Source of the DNA: Lactifluus volemus
Lineage: Eukaryota > Basidiomycota > Agaricomycetes > Russulales > Russulaceae
Length of the DNA stretch: 64,000 nt
Assembly (NCBI GenBank): GCA_022376515.1
Contig: WTXI01000015.1
Coordinates: 586,025 to 650,024, forward strand
Direction: 5' to 3'
This document shows, in pieces, positions 1-12,211 of this stretch (within the stretch, counting starts at the first letter, position 1; each line of letters begins with the position of its first letter). A program made the position numbers and the translations under genes. The notes beneath the pieces are model-generated. The model worked only from the letters and a program-made list of their open reading frames with translations, made no database searches and was not told the origin of the DNA.

Positions 1-1865
1 AAGCGCACGGAACCAGAGAGAGGATCATAGAATCGCTCGACAAGAGAGATGACGGTCGACTTTCCAGATCCAGAGGCGCCAACAAGTGCAGCGGTCTTTC
101 CTGCCGAGATCGTGAGGTTGAGGTTCTTGACCACGCGGACGTCTGGACGCGAGGGATAATTGAACTCTACATTTTCGAAGGTAATTTCGCCGCTGACTTG
201 GCTGGGCTTGAGACCATCTTCACTGGCCGAATCAATGGGAGGCACTCTATCGATAGTGGCATAGATCTTCGCTGCAGCCCCACGGCCTTGGGTAATGGCT
301 GTAAGAGAGCGAGATTTAGCAAAGCGAACGCAACCTAGCATCACGTGACTCGTACCCTGCACCTCTGGGGCCATCATCGCGAGAGAAAAGGATCCAATAA
401 GAATTGCCATGATGACGTTGATTATCTGGCCAGCATCGGCATGACCTTCGTTGATGAGCGTAGCACCAAAACTGAACGCTGGAAACAGGGAGCTAGGTGT
501 TAGTCGTGCGACGCATCAGTAAAGTACAGGGACTTTACCAATGGCGTAGGCACAATAAATGGAGAAGAAAAAGACGCCAAGACCGAGACCATGGGAGACG
601 GCAATCTTGCAATCGATATCGAAGGCCTTGACGATGGGAATGTCGTACAAGGACGAGAGCACACTCTGCGTGCCGAAAGCTTGAGCGGTGCGGATAGTAG
701 AGACGACCTCTTCGGCAAGAGTACCCCCTTCGGCAACATCCTTGAGTCCAAGCCTAACGTGAGATCAATTCAGTACACAACTAAGAAGCATGCGAGGGCA
801 TAAACTGTACTGCATATATTTGGACATGAATTTGTTCATCATGGCACCCGTGATGGAAATGCAGGGTAAAATGGAACACATGGCCAGAGCTAACCGCCAG
901 TTCCTCGCGAATGCCAAAACAAAACCAGTGACAAATGCAGCGATGAAGCTGACTGTGAGTGCAACCTTTTCGGACAAGCCCTGCTGTACCAAGTCTGGGG
1001 ATGCATATTTGTTAATATTCTGATATATCCCGCGGGGGGGGTTGTCAATGAGAGAATTACGAACGGGTGTCGGTCTGGATGCGAGTGGTAACTTCACCGG
1101 CGCCAATGGTATCGAAGAAGGCGATGTCCTGGCGGAGGATAGACCTGAGGTAGAGTTCACGGATACGCTTAGCGGTTATCTCAGCGGTGTAAACCCATAT
1201 ACACATATAGGTGTAAGTGAAGAAAAGCACGCCCACGCCTATAGGGAAGAGGGAATCAGAAGGGTGGACAGAGGAAGGACGATGGTAAGGGTTGCGCACC
1301 GATATAGGTTAGATAGGAAGCATCCTTGGCTGCGACATTACGAAACTTCTGTGCCGCCTGGTTGACCTGGTTGGCCGATTGGGGGTCATCAGGGTTGATA
1401 TGTTGTACTGCGACGGTGAAGTTGACAAAGTCCTGGGTAAGGTTGCCGAACAGCAGACTCATGAGGGGCTGAAGGGCCCCAACGGGACCAGAAGTTACAA
1501 ATGGGGAATTGTCAAAAACAGGTACACTCACCTGGGAGGCGCCCGCAACAATTGCGGCGACAATACCGATAGCATTCAGGATGAGCTCTTTGCGAGTGGA
1601 AAATCTAAAAGGAAATGATAAAGATGGCAATAGGAGGTGTGAAGAGGGGGAGAACGAACCGAAAGAGACCGGTGAATGCGACGGGCTTAAGATCTTCGTC
1701 GACTGACGGGGGTTTGCCGAGGTCAGGGGAGGCGCGTTCCTCAGACAAAGGGGAGGGTGGAATAGAATCTAAATTATCGGCTTGCTTTGACTTGAGCCAA
1801 GAGAAACGGCTGCTTTGAGGACGGGCAGAGGCCTTCTCATTCTCGGTGCTGGCCTCAACGGACAT
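1..1865 (-). CDS. ABCB/MDR-type ABC transporter, N-terminal half (truncated by window edge)
   Basis: Full-size MDR/P-glycoprotein-like exporter predicted to sit in the plasma membrane and pump lipophilic compounds using ATP. The start is the ATG at 1863-1865, followed by a Ser/Pro-rich cytoplasmic tail. Coding exons I could place are 1660-1865, 1532-1604, 1300-1468 and one starting at 1238; their splice phases agree and the introns are about 56-65 nt. Translation gives the first transmembrane domain, including the stretch around RIRELYLRSILRQDIAFFD that is typical of ABCB proteins and the block LVQQGLSEKVAL. The first nucleotide-binding domain begins near position 300, and its Walker A (GASGSGKST) lies near 45-75. 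The second half lies outside the window. The family call is firm; the substrate is unknown. Confidence 0.88.
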
Positions 1866-2474
1866 GGGAGGGCAGGCAGTGCAGTGGGAAAAAAAGGAGG
1901 GACAGCTGTAGACCAACGCCATATGAGCCAAACTCGGTATTTATCTCCACCCCGCCCTGAAACGTCTCGCGCCAATTTTACGGGCGCCGGCGGGTGTGAA
2001 GGTAGCACGAGCTCTGACGGTAGTTATTTGCATCCCTTTTTTGGTCATACACATTGACGAATCCTCACGGCACGGAAAGCCCTAAGGTCTCTCAAGCCCT
2101 TCTTCTGGACCTGCTCATGGTTTTGCCGATAAGCCGCGAGTGCTGGCGGATGAAGAGAGCTACCCCTGGGTCGGCTTCACGGCCCCCGGTAGTAAGAAAA
2201 TATGAGTCATCCGTGATCATTCGAGTCATTCGGAAGGCCGTTGCGTCGTCCCATTGTCGGCATCCCATATGTTGTACAACTGTAATTAATTGGTTACGCC
2301 TCTAAGTCACATCCGTGTCCTTTGCTTGTTTCCTTTCCGATCGAAGAAAGAAGATCTTGACTCACGTGGGTAAAGAAAGCACCCAAAAAAGCAATTACAG
2401 TACACGTATACGCGTGTATGCCTTCTGTCTGTCACTACTAAGTTTACCTTTGTTAATTATTCCCTTCCCCCCTC
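1866..2474. other. Intergenic region between divergent genes
   Basis: Shared upstream region of the ABC transporter (-) and the gene starting at 2475 (+). I see no coding potential, tRNA or repeat. The stretch just before 2475 is pyrimidine-rich, as is common upstream of fungal starts. Confidence 0.5.
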
Positions 2475-3537
2475 ATGAGCTCCTATATACCCCAACGTCA
2501 CTCACCCCAATTTACGCCTGCGCCCCTCCCTATACCCACACGTCGCCCGACACACAGGGCAAACCCCTCTTTAACTGACTCGGACGATGGCTCTCTCGAG
2601 AGTAACGGCAGCAGTACTGCCACCGCCAACGTCACCAACCACGTCATGACCCAGTATCCATATCAGGATGCCGACGAGGACCCCCTCAGGCGCGTACCAC
2701 TTTTTTTTTTTTTCCCCACCTTCCCGCTGATCTCCGTCCTCCAAAACCGCTAGAACGCTATGCTATGCACTGAATGTCGCAAAGACCGCGCCAACGACCG
2801 CGCGTCAACTCACGAAAACGTATGAACTTGCCGTGCTCAACCGCACCTCTCCCGTGCTCCCCACGCACCTCCTAGCTGTGCACGACGCGCCCCTTTCGGA
2901 CACTTCCACCCCTCTAATCCTCATCCCGATCGATGCGGACATCTTTTCCCGCAAACTCCGCACGGATCTCAGCGGCGCGCGTATCCAGCCCTCTACGCGC
3001 CTCCGCGTCGTCTCGCCTCCCGTAAGCGTTGGCGTCGGCGTTGGAGGCTCGACTATACCCGGCATCATATTCCAACGTCTCCCGCTCCCATCCACCGTAC
3101 GGGTGCCCACTATACTCCTCCAAGTCCCACACGCCCCCTCCATCCCACTCCTCCTCCTCTACGCCCTCGGCGTCCGCGCAGACCCATCCGCACTCGCAGC
3201 GGCCCTTCTACCACTCTCCGCTGCCGAAGAGTTTCCATCTGCGGCCGCCATGGCGCAAGCGATGGCCGCCCAATGCCAGCGCGACAATCCCAATGCCACC
3301 AGCCCCAGCGCTGTTGCTGAAAATGACGTCCGAGGTGGAGGGAATGGACGGCAGTGGTCACTCGATCGGTACACGGCGTTCAATCACGGGATGTGGAAGA
3401 ATGTGCTCTCGCTCGGATTGCAAGACGCGAGGGTGATGAGCATCGTGCAGACCGTGTGGAACGTCACTGCCGAATCGCGAAAAATAACCGCCCGTCAACA
3501 ACAACATCAACACCAACTTGACTTTGATCGCAACTGA
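2475..3537 (+). CDS. Conserved fungal protein of unknown role, paralogue of the 4161-5219 gene (possibly Clp1-like)
   Basis: Two exons, 2475-2693 and 2785-3537, give a 323-residue protein; the 91 nt intron is phase 0. A T-rich tract follows the donor, and the acceptor AAAG is preceded by a CTGAA-like branch site. The N terminus is Ser/Pro/Thr-rich and polar. The body contains LPTHLLAVHD, then IPIDADIFSR, a hydrophobic segment VPHAPSIPLLLLYALG, and near the end MWKNVLSLGLQDAR followed by a Trp-containing helix. These blocks recur in the same order in the convergent neighbour at 4161-5219, so the two are paralogues. From memory the layout resembles the basidiomycete Clp1 (clampless1) family involved in clamp-cell formation, but I could not verify this. 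No catalytic motif is visible. Confidence 0.62.
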
Positions 3538-4160
3538 TGTTTCGGGCGTTCCCTTTTTTTTTCTTGACGTCACGCGGTCAGCACGCACGAGGTGTACTAA
3601 AAGCCATTTCAAGACAAAAAAAAACTCGAGCTTGACATGAAGCACATGCTCGTGTCCTCTCCGAGTTTCCCCCCCCCCTTTACCCCCAAAAACACACCTT
3701 CGATGATGATGCATGGATTCATGGATAATGGACAGTTTTCTCTCAGGTTGCGTTAGATTACTCTATTAATGTAACTAATCTAGGACCCTCCCTTCCTTTG
3801 GTATCGTCGTGCTATATAACTCGCTGTCTTGTGCTTCCCTTATTAATAATTTACTTCCTCTGCTTAGTACTGGGCTCGTCGTTCGTTATCTTAATCTTTT
3901 TTTTTAAGGCTCTTCATATGGTTAATCATACATCGCTCCGCTCGTTTTTTACAATAGCATTCAGCTCGATTCATCTGATGTGACCTCGGCAAAGTACATG
4001 GGAATAATACCTGAGTTACAAGTGGAAGAGGTAATAAACATGAATAAAGAAGCTGATGCCATATGATAACAATGTGCGTGTGGGAGTGACGACGATTATA
4101 CCGAGCAGCTGACGGATCGCAGAGCAAGAAAAGGAACGGGAGATGTGGGAGAGCAGGGCG
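3538..4160. other. Intergenic, between two convergent 3' ends
   Basis: Three-prime flanks of two convergent paralogous genes. AT-rich with several T and A runs that could serve as polyadenylation context. Nothing coding or repeated was recognised. Confidence 0.5.
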
Positions 4161-5219
4161 CTACGTAGATACTGTCACGGGGGCGTTGCTACTAGAAGAC
4201 TGTGCCATAGCTTTCATGAGGACTTCCCACGAAAGGTCAAAGAACGCCTGAAGGCGGTCGTCGGAGATACCCAACACAGACGCGTTGCGCCAAAAGTTAT
4301 GAACCTTGGCTGCCTGGTTAGCAAGGCGATGCATCGTGTAGTTTTGCGCGAGGATGGTCGAGTATTCGACCACGAATGCGTCGTACCGCTCCGGCTGTTC
4401 GAGGTCGTCGGGTATGCCATTAGCCGGAACCATACAGAGAAAGGACTGGAGCAGCGGGTGCGCATCTTTGAGGTACAGGAACTGGATCAGTAGTGGGAAC
4501 GAGTCGGGGTCCGGCAGAGCGAGTGGCACTACGGGTACTTCGAATGGACCCTCAGTTGTCGTCTGAGTGGCGGAGAGGGGAAGCACTGGGAGATTGGCGC
4601 AGTATATCGCAAGGATAGAATTGTGGATGGGATACATTGTGACTTTGCGTTTGTCAGGACAGGATGGCGCAGACGAGTAGACAGCGGCCATGTGAGTGGG
4701 CAGTATATATGACGCCGGGCAACTGACGCTGATGGGAAGTGTCTTGGGCAGTGTTGATCCGGACGCAGTTGCCTTGGTCAACCGCAAAACCTGATACATG
4801 CTTCCGAGATAACGTCAGTGAGAAGGAATGTAGAGTGACAAAAAAGGTAATTACTTTGGCGCACAGCGCTCCATGTTGTCGCGAATATACTGTGCAGGGA
4901 CGTCGGGCGGATAGCCAAGCGAAGCAAGGACCTCTGCGCTGGTTTGTTTGCGAGTCAAGTCGGGCAAGCGTCGGGGGAACGTGACGCTGATCGGGACAGA
5001 GGTATGATTCTGGGGACGTTGAGTCTCAGAAGCAACGGGAGACGAGGCAACGGGGTCGACCGTGGTATTGCATCGAGGCCGCCGCGTAGAGCGGAAAATT
5101 TTTCGGGAAGGAAGATGTGCAGTAGTAGAGTGGGCAGAGACACGACGACGACGCTTGGAATCACTAAGATGTCTTATTCCCCCAGGAACGATGTGAGCCC
5201 GAGAGCGGATATGCGACAT
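4161..5219 (-). CDS. Conserved fungal protein of unknown role, paralogue of the 2475-3537 gene (possibly Clp1-like)
   Basis: Exon 1 is 4855-5219 and exon 2 is 4161-4800, separated by a 54 nt phase-2 intron with GTAATT donor, CACTGAC branch site and GGAAG acceptor; the product is 334 residues. The ATG at 5217-5219 was chosen because the upstream in-frame extension is low quality. The N terminus is basic and Ser/Arg-rich. The body has LPTHMAAVYSS, a KRKVTMYPIHNSILA stretch, PVVPLALPDPDSFPLLIQFLY and a late block FWRNASVLGISDDRLQAF. These match the neighbour's blocks in order and spacing, and total lengths are similar (334 versus 323). It shares its upstream region with the SAP-domain gene. Clp1-like is a memory-based guess; function is otherwise unknown. 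Confidence 0.65.
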
Positions 5220-5599
5220 TTTGTATTTTTCGGAGGGGGTGAGTGAGTCCTGTGAACGATTTCTTGTGTTGGTAGGTAGGGAGGGGTCAGAGTTGAGGAC
5301 TGAGAGAACCATTGTTGATGAGAGGAAGAATGGGGTGAATGAGGATAATGGGGCGTTGGTGACATTTTATATGGACAAGAGAGGAGCGCAACGATCTATG
5401 GAATTGTTTGTCCTTATGGGAGTAAGGGACCCATATCCACATATAGAAAGTCACTCTGGTACAAGCGTGGACCCACAACCGAAAATGGAAACTTTGCCAT
5501 TATAGGTCCTTTTGTTTGGATCTGTGTATTGTCAGCGCGGTCACCTGACTGGTTAGACCTTTTGTTGAATGAGGCTGGCTACTGTAACACCACCCAACA
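5220..5599. promoter_or_regulatory. Divergent promoter region
   Basis: 380 bp between the start of the minus-strand paralogue (5219) and the SAP-domain gene (5600). It must hold the promoters of both. No individual site is clear enough to name. Confidence 0.45.
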
Positions 5600-8500
5600 A
5601 TGTCAGAAACTACTCAGATATTATTTAATTCTCCAGCCTTACATTCTCTCAAACGAGATCAGCTCATCAAACTTTGCAAGATACACTCTATCAAGGCTTC
5701 CGGTAAAAATGTTGATCTCATTCAGAAACTCAAGCAGCACGCTTCCAATTTGCCACACAGTGATCCGTTGAGTGTGGCCACCCGTAGCGAACAACCAGAA
5801 GATGACAAGGATTTGCAAGGTGATACATCCACGCAACGTCCAAGCGAGCAGTGGGAGGTCGTCATGGAAGATATCCCAGAGTTACCGGAGAATAGTTCCC
5901 GAGGAACAGATGAGTTTGGTACCGGTGGTGGGTCCAAATGTGAATCCTTCGATGCCACCTAGCTGCTTTTGGTCCTCACCTCTTCTCTTCAGCTTCCAGC
6001 GTGACTTCCTCGCTTAGAGCGATAGCTAACACATTCAACTTTAAACGTCCAACTCCCAACAAGCTTGACAACGGCGGTCCCATGTTCACCTCTAGCCCTA
6101 CCAAGCCTGACACTACCGATGAACTTGCCACCCACTCTGTTCCCTATTCCTCTATCCCCGAACCATCACCAGCCGACATGCCCCAGACCGATCACTTCAA
6201 GTTCTCTACCCCTGACACAACATTGGAATTGGAGGAGCATACGGGCCAGCCAGGCTGCTCAGGAATCCCCGCTCAGGCTAATGCCCCTCTGGGTGGCACG
6301 GCAAGTCCGATTAAGACCACCATCCGTCTTGTGTCTGCGTCAAATTCGGTCTCAACGCTCAAGACAGAGCCCGGCACGCCGCAACTGAGACCCGTAGACC
6401 CTGCGTTCGATCTGGTAATGAACAGTCCTGACGTCAAAGGTCAGAGTCGCGTCCCTGTATGGCCTCTTTCGCCTCAGGCTAGCCTTCCCCAGAGAATGTA
6501 TCCGACACTTCCTGCTGACGAACTCGATCAAGCGAAGAAAGGAAAGGAAAAGGCTGCGATTCCGCCCAGTGTTGGTTCTGCTAGCAAGTCCAAGGCGTAC
6601 CCCCCGCCCTCGAACGACGTACAAGATCTCTTCTCTCCCGCTCGCAAACCGCAGAAGGAGCGCGTGGACATTCCACGCAGCGAACCTTTTCTGTTTGGCT
6701 CCCCCTTGCCACGACACAGCGTGTCGAAAAAGGCGTTCGATTCTGCCGCAGCTTCCGTGCTCGAGGAGATGAACAAGCGCTTATTGGAAGCGGGCGCACA
6801 GAAAGTTGGTGCCGACCTGTTCGGAGGATCGGCCATTGCCACCGTACAGAAAACAGACTCGGGCAGTCTCCGTGGACGGGGAAATGTAGATCGCTTTGAC
6901 AAGGCGCACGAGGAACAATTCAACAAGATGGACTCAATAGCGAATCATTACGCCGCTAAGCGCGGGGCGCCTGAGTCAAAGAAACGCAAGTCTGATGTCC
7001 TCGGGCATGGGTCTGCGCCAGCCAGGAAGCGGTCCAGCGCGGATACCCGTGTCATCAGCGCAGGCCCTAGCAGACGAATGGGTATCCCCGGTGGCTTCGG
7101 TGATGATGAAGACGAGGCAGACGACCCGCAGGAAGAGGATGATAGGCGCATGTCGAAACGCGTTAGGGTTCTCGAGGAGGACGGAGGAAAGGATAAGGGG
7201 CGGCGGCTGACCATATCCCCTAAGAAGACGGAGGCGGAGGCGAAACAGGCCGAGAAAGAAAGAGCAGCCACGCGGAAGATGCTCGAGGCGAGAAAGGAGA
7301 AGAGAAGGAGTAGCAGACACGGCAGCGTGGTCGGGCCGCAGGCTGCAAGCAGTCGGTCTCTTTCATTTCATCCTCAAGTACAAGTCGCTCACACTCTTAT
7401 TGCTTTGCAGACAAGGGCAAAGCGACGCCTCGCTTTGGGTTCCTCTCTTCAGCCAAGTCGATCGTGCGTAGCGTGTGGAACTTTGGCGCGGGATCGCCCA
7501 CGAAAGCTTCCCGGATAAGTGCGGCGACAGCGTCCAAGTCCGTCAACGGTGGTGCCACGGGAGAACCCAAGGAGACTAAGCCGGTCGCACCTCCCAAGAA
7601 GCCGTCTCTACCCGCGTCACGGCCGTCGGAGGGTCCAGCTGGCAAGAAGGGCGTCGTACCTAGTATTACCCGCTCAGGGTCGAGCAATCAGGCGGCGTCG
7701 ACCAGGTCACGTCAGAGTGTACGTGGCGTCTCACGTTCGTCTACGCAGCCTTTCGGTACCCAACGCAGCGGTGGTGTCCCCACCACAAAGCCCACGCACG
7801 TCGTCATCCCAGATGAAAGTGGAAATACGGCCGAGGCCAACGGCGGCAACGACAAAGCGTCCATCTTCAGCTCAAGCGGGACCATGTCCAGACTACTCGC
7901 ACCCACCGCCAGCTCCCTCGCAAAGGCGCGCAGCCCGGTCACCACCACCGTCACCTCAACGGCCGTCGTCAAATCCAAGACGGGCAGCATCGTCGCACAG
8001 CGGGCCAAAACACCCCCGCGCAACTCGGTTCTTGACGCGATCACGAATAGTCCGCGTGCGGGAACGCCAACTCACCGCCGCCTGGGACGACGACGACGGC
8101 GGGAGGAAAGATATTCACCACGCCGTTAAAGCTGTTTACGTCGCCTAAGCAGGTCATCCCGCCCCCGGTCAAACCGACCTCACTCACGGCTGCTGCTACT
8201 GCGCTAGCCGCCACTACTACAGGTGACCTGCAGAGCTCTCCCAACCGTCGAGGACCACTTGCGACGTCGCGACCAGGACAACTGTCCTCGACACGCAAAC
8301 CGCGAATCTCACGCTCGCGCATCATCGCCAAGCTGGGCGCGCACCGTGCGGCCACTGTAACATCCTCATCCTCATCCTCATCATCACATCCCACTACTGC
8401 TACTGCTACTGCCACCGTTGGTGGTACTTCGAGGATTCCGCGGGCGAGTGGTAGTGCGGTGCGGACACCACGTGTGCGGTCGAGCTTGGGCACGGCCGCG

Positions 8501-8683
8501 AGGCGCTCGTATGCTGGTACGAAGAGCGCGAGTCGTGGGAGCGACGTGTTGATGAGTGCGAAGAAGCACGCGAGACAGAGCGAGTATGTTCGGAGGCGGA
8601 GCCGCGCGGCGGGTAGTGCTGCTGGTGCGACAAGGACGAGTGAGATGAATGGGAGCATGGCGATGGACATTGACGACGACTGA
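5600..8683 (+). CDS. SAP-domain nuclear protein with a long basic, disordered C-terminal region
   Basis: Starts at ATG 5600. Residues about 8-48 form a SAP motif (LHSLKRDQLIKLCKIHSI and onward), a DNA-binding helix-hairpin typical of chromatin and spindle proteins. The rest is Ser/Pro/Lys-rich with several SPxK-type sites, a Lys/Arg/Glu helical stretch near residues 480-560, and a conserved-looking basic tail containing SRSRIIAKLG. Exons are 5600-5939, 5993-7351 and 7411 onward, with introns of 53 and 59 nt and consistent phases. Near 8056-8105 the frame changes. Either a 50-56 nt intron is removed there (for example 8056-8105, ending in GGGAG), or one base is missing near 8080, which would give a smooth Pro/Thr-rich join. 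About 970-990 residues in total. Possibly a NuSAP-like protein, but that is speculative. Confidence 0.65.
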
Positions 8684-11600
8684 CGGCTGCTCCAGGCGAT
8701 ATAAGCCCAGCCGGTTCTCTCTGTTTCATTGCCTTCCGATCTCGCTACATCTTATTTCTTTTATATTATGAAATGTACTAAGTAAGATACCTCAAGTGGT
8801 TGGTGAGGCAATTGCGCGTATGCATTGTCCATATCGCGAGTAATGTATGTTGTCAGTTATGGGATGTTTCTCTCTTGAGGGACGAGATCCCAGTCCAATC
8901 TGAACGAGTAATGGGCAGAATGTAATTTTTTTTCTCTATCTACTGCGGTTGAAGTGGAACATATTATTCATAAACATCGTAACCTGTCGGAGGGAATCAG
9001 TTAGAAAGAATACAAAGAATGCCAAGACGTGAAACAATTTGAATCAGAGAAGCCGATATTTTCATTTACACATCGTCCTGCGACATGCGCCGTCTACCAG
9101 CCAGCACCTGCCAAAACGGCAAGCAGTCGGCACAACCCTCATTAAGAGACGAGGGCGGTAGGTAACGCAGCGACAAGGACGAGGTCATCAACGAATGGAT
9201 GAACTTAGTTTTCATCTTTTGCACCACCACTACTGCCGTCCGTAGGGGCTCGTGAACCATGAGAATAAAAAGTCGACACTCACCACCATCAAGGTTTTGC
9301 ACTATTTAGAGCCTGCGCACGTAAAAAAAAGTCAGTAATCGTCTTTGACTTTACGAACGATTCGGTAGTAGTGGAAGACCAAAAAGCAGACAGTAGACGC
9401 TCCGTTGGTGATGCATGTTTTGAGTATGGCTCACGGTTAAAAAAATCTCACCAACTCAATGAGATGGATAATTATCTTCATCGCGCGAGGAGCCCGATTT
9501 TGGAGTTCCAGTGTAGAATGCGTTGAACAGACTCACCGAATCGTTCACTTGCTGGGCAGTTGCAGAAAGTACTGTACGGTACTGTAAGTGAAAGCGCGTC
9601 TTTCACACGTGTTTGGATTCAAGCTCCGCGCCAAACCTCACAACGTGACCAAGTTCACTCGATGTAACTTGCGTTGTTTCTCGTCCATCGTAAGTGCTCT
9701 CTCTATCTTGTTGCTTTGCTACATAGTTTTTTTTCTTCTTCTTGATGAACAAACTTCAATCAGTTCTGCTTCCGAAAGAGAATGATCTCTTGTGGACACC
9801 CATTTACCAACACATCGCGTTTCTGAATAATCATCCTTGTCGTTCAACTTTTTCGCCTCTTTCTTACCTTCCCGCACTAATCTGGCTGCAATAGGTTGGG
9901 GCCCTTTCTTGGCAGAGTGAGGTGCTCTTTGGTGTCGTAAGTCATTTCCCCCTTTCCTTGTTGCGCATATATTTCCCGATGATTCTTCAAATTTACAAGC
10001 ATATGTCCGATAGTTGATGAAGGACAACGTATGTTCGCTGAGGGACTACTCCCGATTCCTCTTCCTTTCTCCCTGTTATTGTCATCAATCGAAGTGCTCA
10101 CAATGAACATCAGTGCAGATGCGATAGCTACATACCTCCCCTGGGTGTAAATATCACTTTCAACGTATCACTTCATAATCATATGTTTAAGCCGCCGGAA
10201 TCCCCGCCGGACACTCCTACTGAAGTTCTTCCGAATAATGGATGCACCCTGATGACGTGAGGGCAGATTGCGTACCGAAAGTGCTCTTGTCACCCTCCCC
10301 TCTCCAGTCCCATGCTGCTGAGGGTGGTGATACCCAAGATGTAATTGCCTTGATTGTCGACCGCCCTGTACTGCTCTTGCAGAAGATCCTCTTCGGTTGT
10401 CATTAGCTATCGAAGTGTTTGTTACTCAATGCCTCCGGTATAAATTCTCCCTCACCGGTAGCATGCTAACGAGGCCTTGTGCATCGCGATCACGGTTCGG
10501 TAATTCTTGAGGAGTCGACCAGGTATTCCTGCGCATCCGTTATGGCGGGAAATAAGGGAAGTGCGCAATACCTGCAGATGGGGCATAGACTGTTGGTCGT
10601 TATGACTTAAACTTGTATCTTTTTTCTTTTGCAACTAGTCCCAATTAACCGCTGTGCAACACACGTCAGCATCGCGTTGCTGTCAAATTTCCTTAGTAGA
10701 CACATGGGCCATGTCATCTAAAGCGCCTATTCTGACTCAGTTAAGTCAGCGTTTCATCGCTGAATGTCATCGAAACAGGCTGCGCATTCACCGCGGCACA
10801 CGGTCTTGTCTCGGTGTTTGGAGGTTTGATCTGGGCATGGGACCTTTGGACACGCTCGAACACTCGGTCAGTTAATGAACCCGATCAGAAAAGGGTGATG
10901 AGGTGAGCTTTTTGTCATTGGCCGCCATCAAATGATACATGAGCATCCGAAGACCCCGCCTCACTACCTATCAGTAACCTTGAACAAACCTGATGTCAAT
11001 GTGTTAACGAGGCGCTCGAGATGTGTAAATCATGCGGGGTCGATCAAGTCATGTTGCCACAGAGACATCAGTGTGAAGTGGGCGGCACCATACTAGCCTT
11101 CTCAGACATGGGCAATAGAGCATCGAGGAAGAGTCGATCATGATCATGATGATGGATATTTATTGAGGTGTTGCCTGAGCGACTGGTTGGGCCCACAAAC
11201 CCAAGCGGTTTAACGTGTTACGTGCCCACTGCTAACCGCCAACCGCGCGGCGTTAACTGTGACCGCGGGATGAACTTGTATTCGAGGCGTCGATACGAGC
11301 CAGATGAGCTACTATTGGGGTGCCTGTGGTTGACCCCATCCAATCCGCGTGCGAGCTCACGTTGCTGGCAGGAAGGCACCAAAAGGCACACTTTGTTTTG
11401 CGCCACAGAGTTTAGTCCTTCTCACGTCACCCCTCCTTTGTGAAACTCTTATCAGTGATTTAGAACATATGAACTCCACACAACAACAGGGCGCATTGTT
11501 TGAACAAAAAAACTTTAAGATGTACGTTGATTGTGGTGATTTGTGACGAAATTCCCTGACGCCACTGGAACTGCAGGGGCGCCTTTTTCCGAAATTCGGC

Positions 11601-12211
11601 ATTTGTATCCCGCGCGACATGTAACTAGGATGAAAGTATGCGAGAAGGACAGAGGGTATTCTCGACATGTTGCGAGGTTGCTTTATTTTCCGACGTATGA
11701 AAATGTACAAGTATTTGGTACATTAAAAATAAGTGAACTGAGAAAAGCTCGTGCCTCATTGGGAGGGCAACCCCCTGTGTGTGGGTTCTCATATGATATA
11801 AATCATAAAACCTCCTGAAAAATCTGACCGACGAGACCGACGATCAAGTTTCAGAAATTTACCGAACCGAAAACTTTGAATGAAAATTTGTCCGCAAAAT
11901 GATACAGTCAACTTTTCGAGTGTGCCTCTGGCCACTTCGGGGGGGGTGGGATCAGCTTGAGAAATTAGGACAAAAGGATAAGAAAAAGTGATGGATGAGA
12001 GAGAGGCTCAGATATCTCATCAACCGGATCATGGTAGAGAGGCCAAACCCAATTCGGCCATTGAAGCTTATATTGAAGTTCGGCTGTCGGCAAGAGCGGT
12101 ACCCGAACCCATGGTATCACCGAAGGTCTAGCGCGGTATACCGACAGTACAGGCAGATCTAGACAGCAACGACTGTAGTGAGCTCACGTACGTACACCTC
12201 TCAACGGCCCC
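8684..12211. other. 3.5 kb region without a recognisable gene
   Basis: I read both strands. Short open frames occur (for example 9066-9302 minus, 11357-11710 minus), but none shows domain-like composition or a run of consistent splice sites. An intron-like GTAAGT...CATAG stretch lies near 9690-9727, and a GC-rich hairpin of CCGCCGG...CCGCCGG type lies near 10192-10210. It may contain decayed mobile DNA or unspliced non-coding transcripts. Nothing firmer can be supported. Confidence 0.4.

Noticed and set aside
8050..8105. A definite intron in the SAP gene
   Set aside because: A 50-56 nt segment with weak signals (GAG acceptor) could be removed, but one missing base near 8080 gives an equally smooth protein, so I left both options open.
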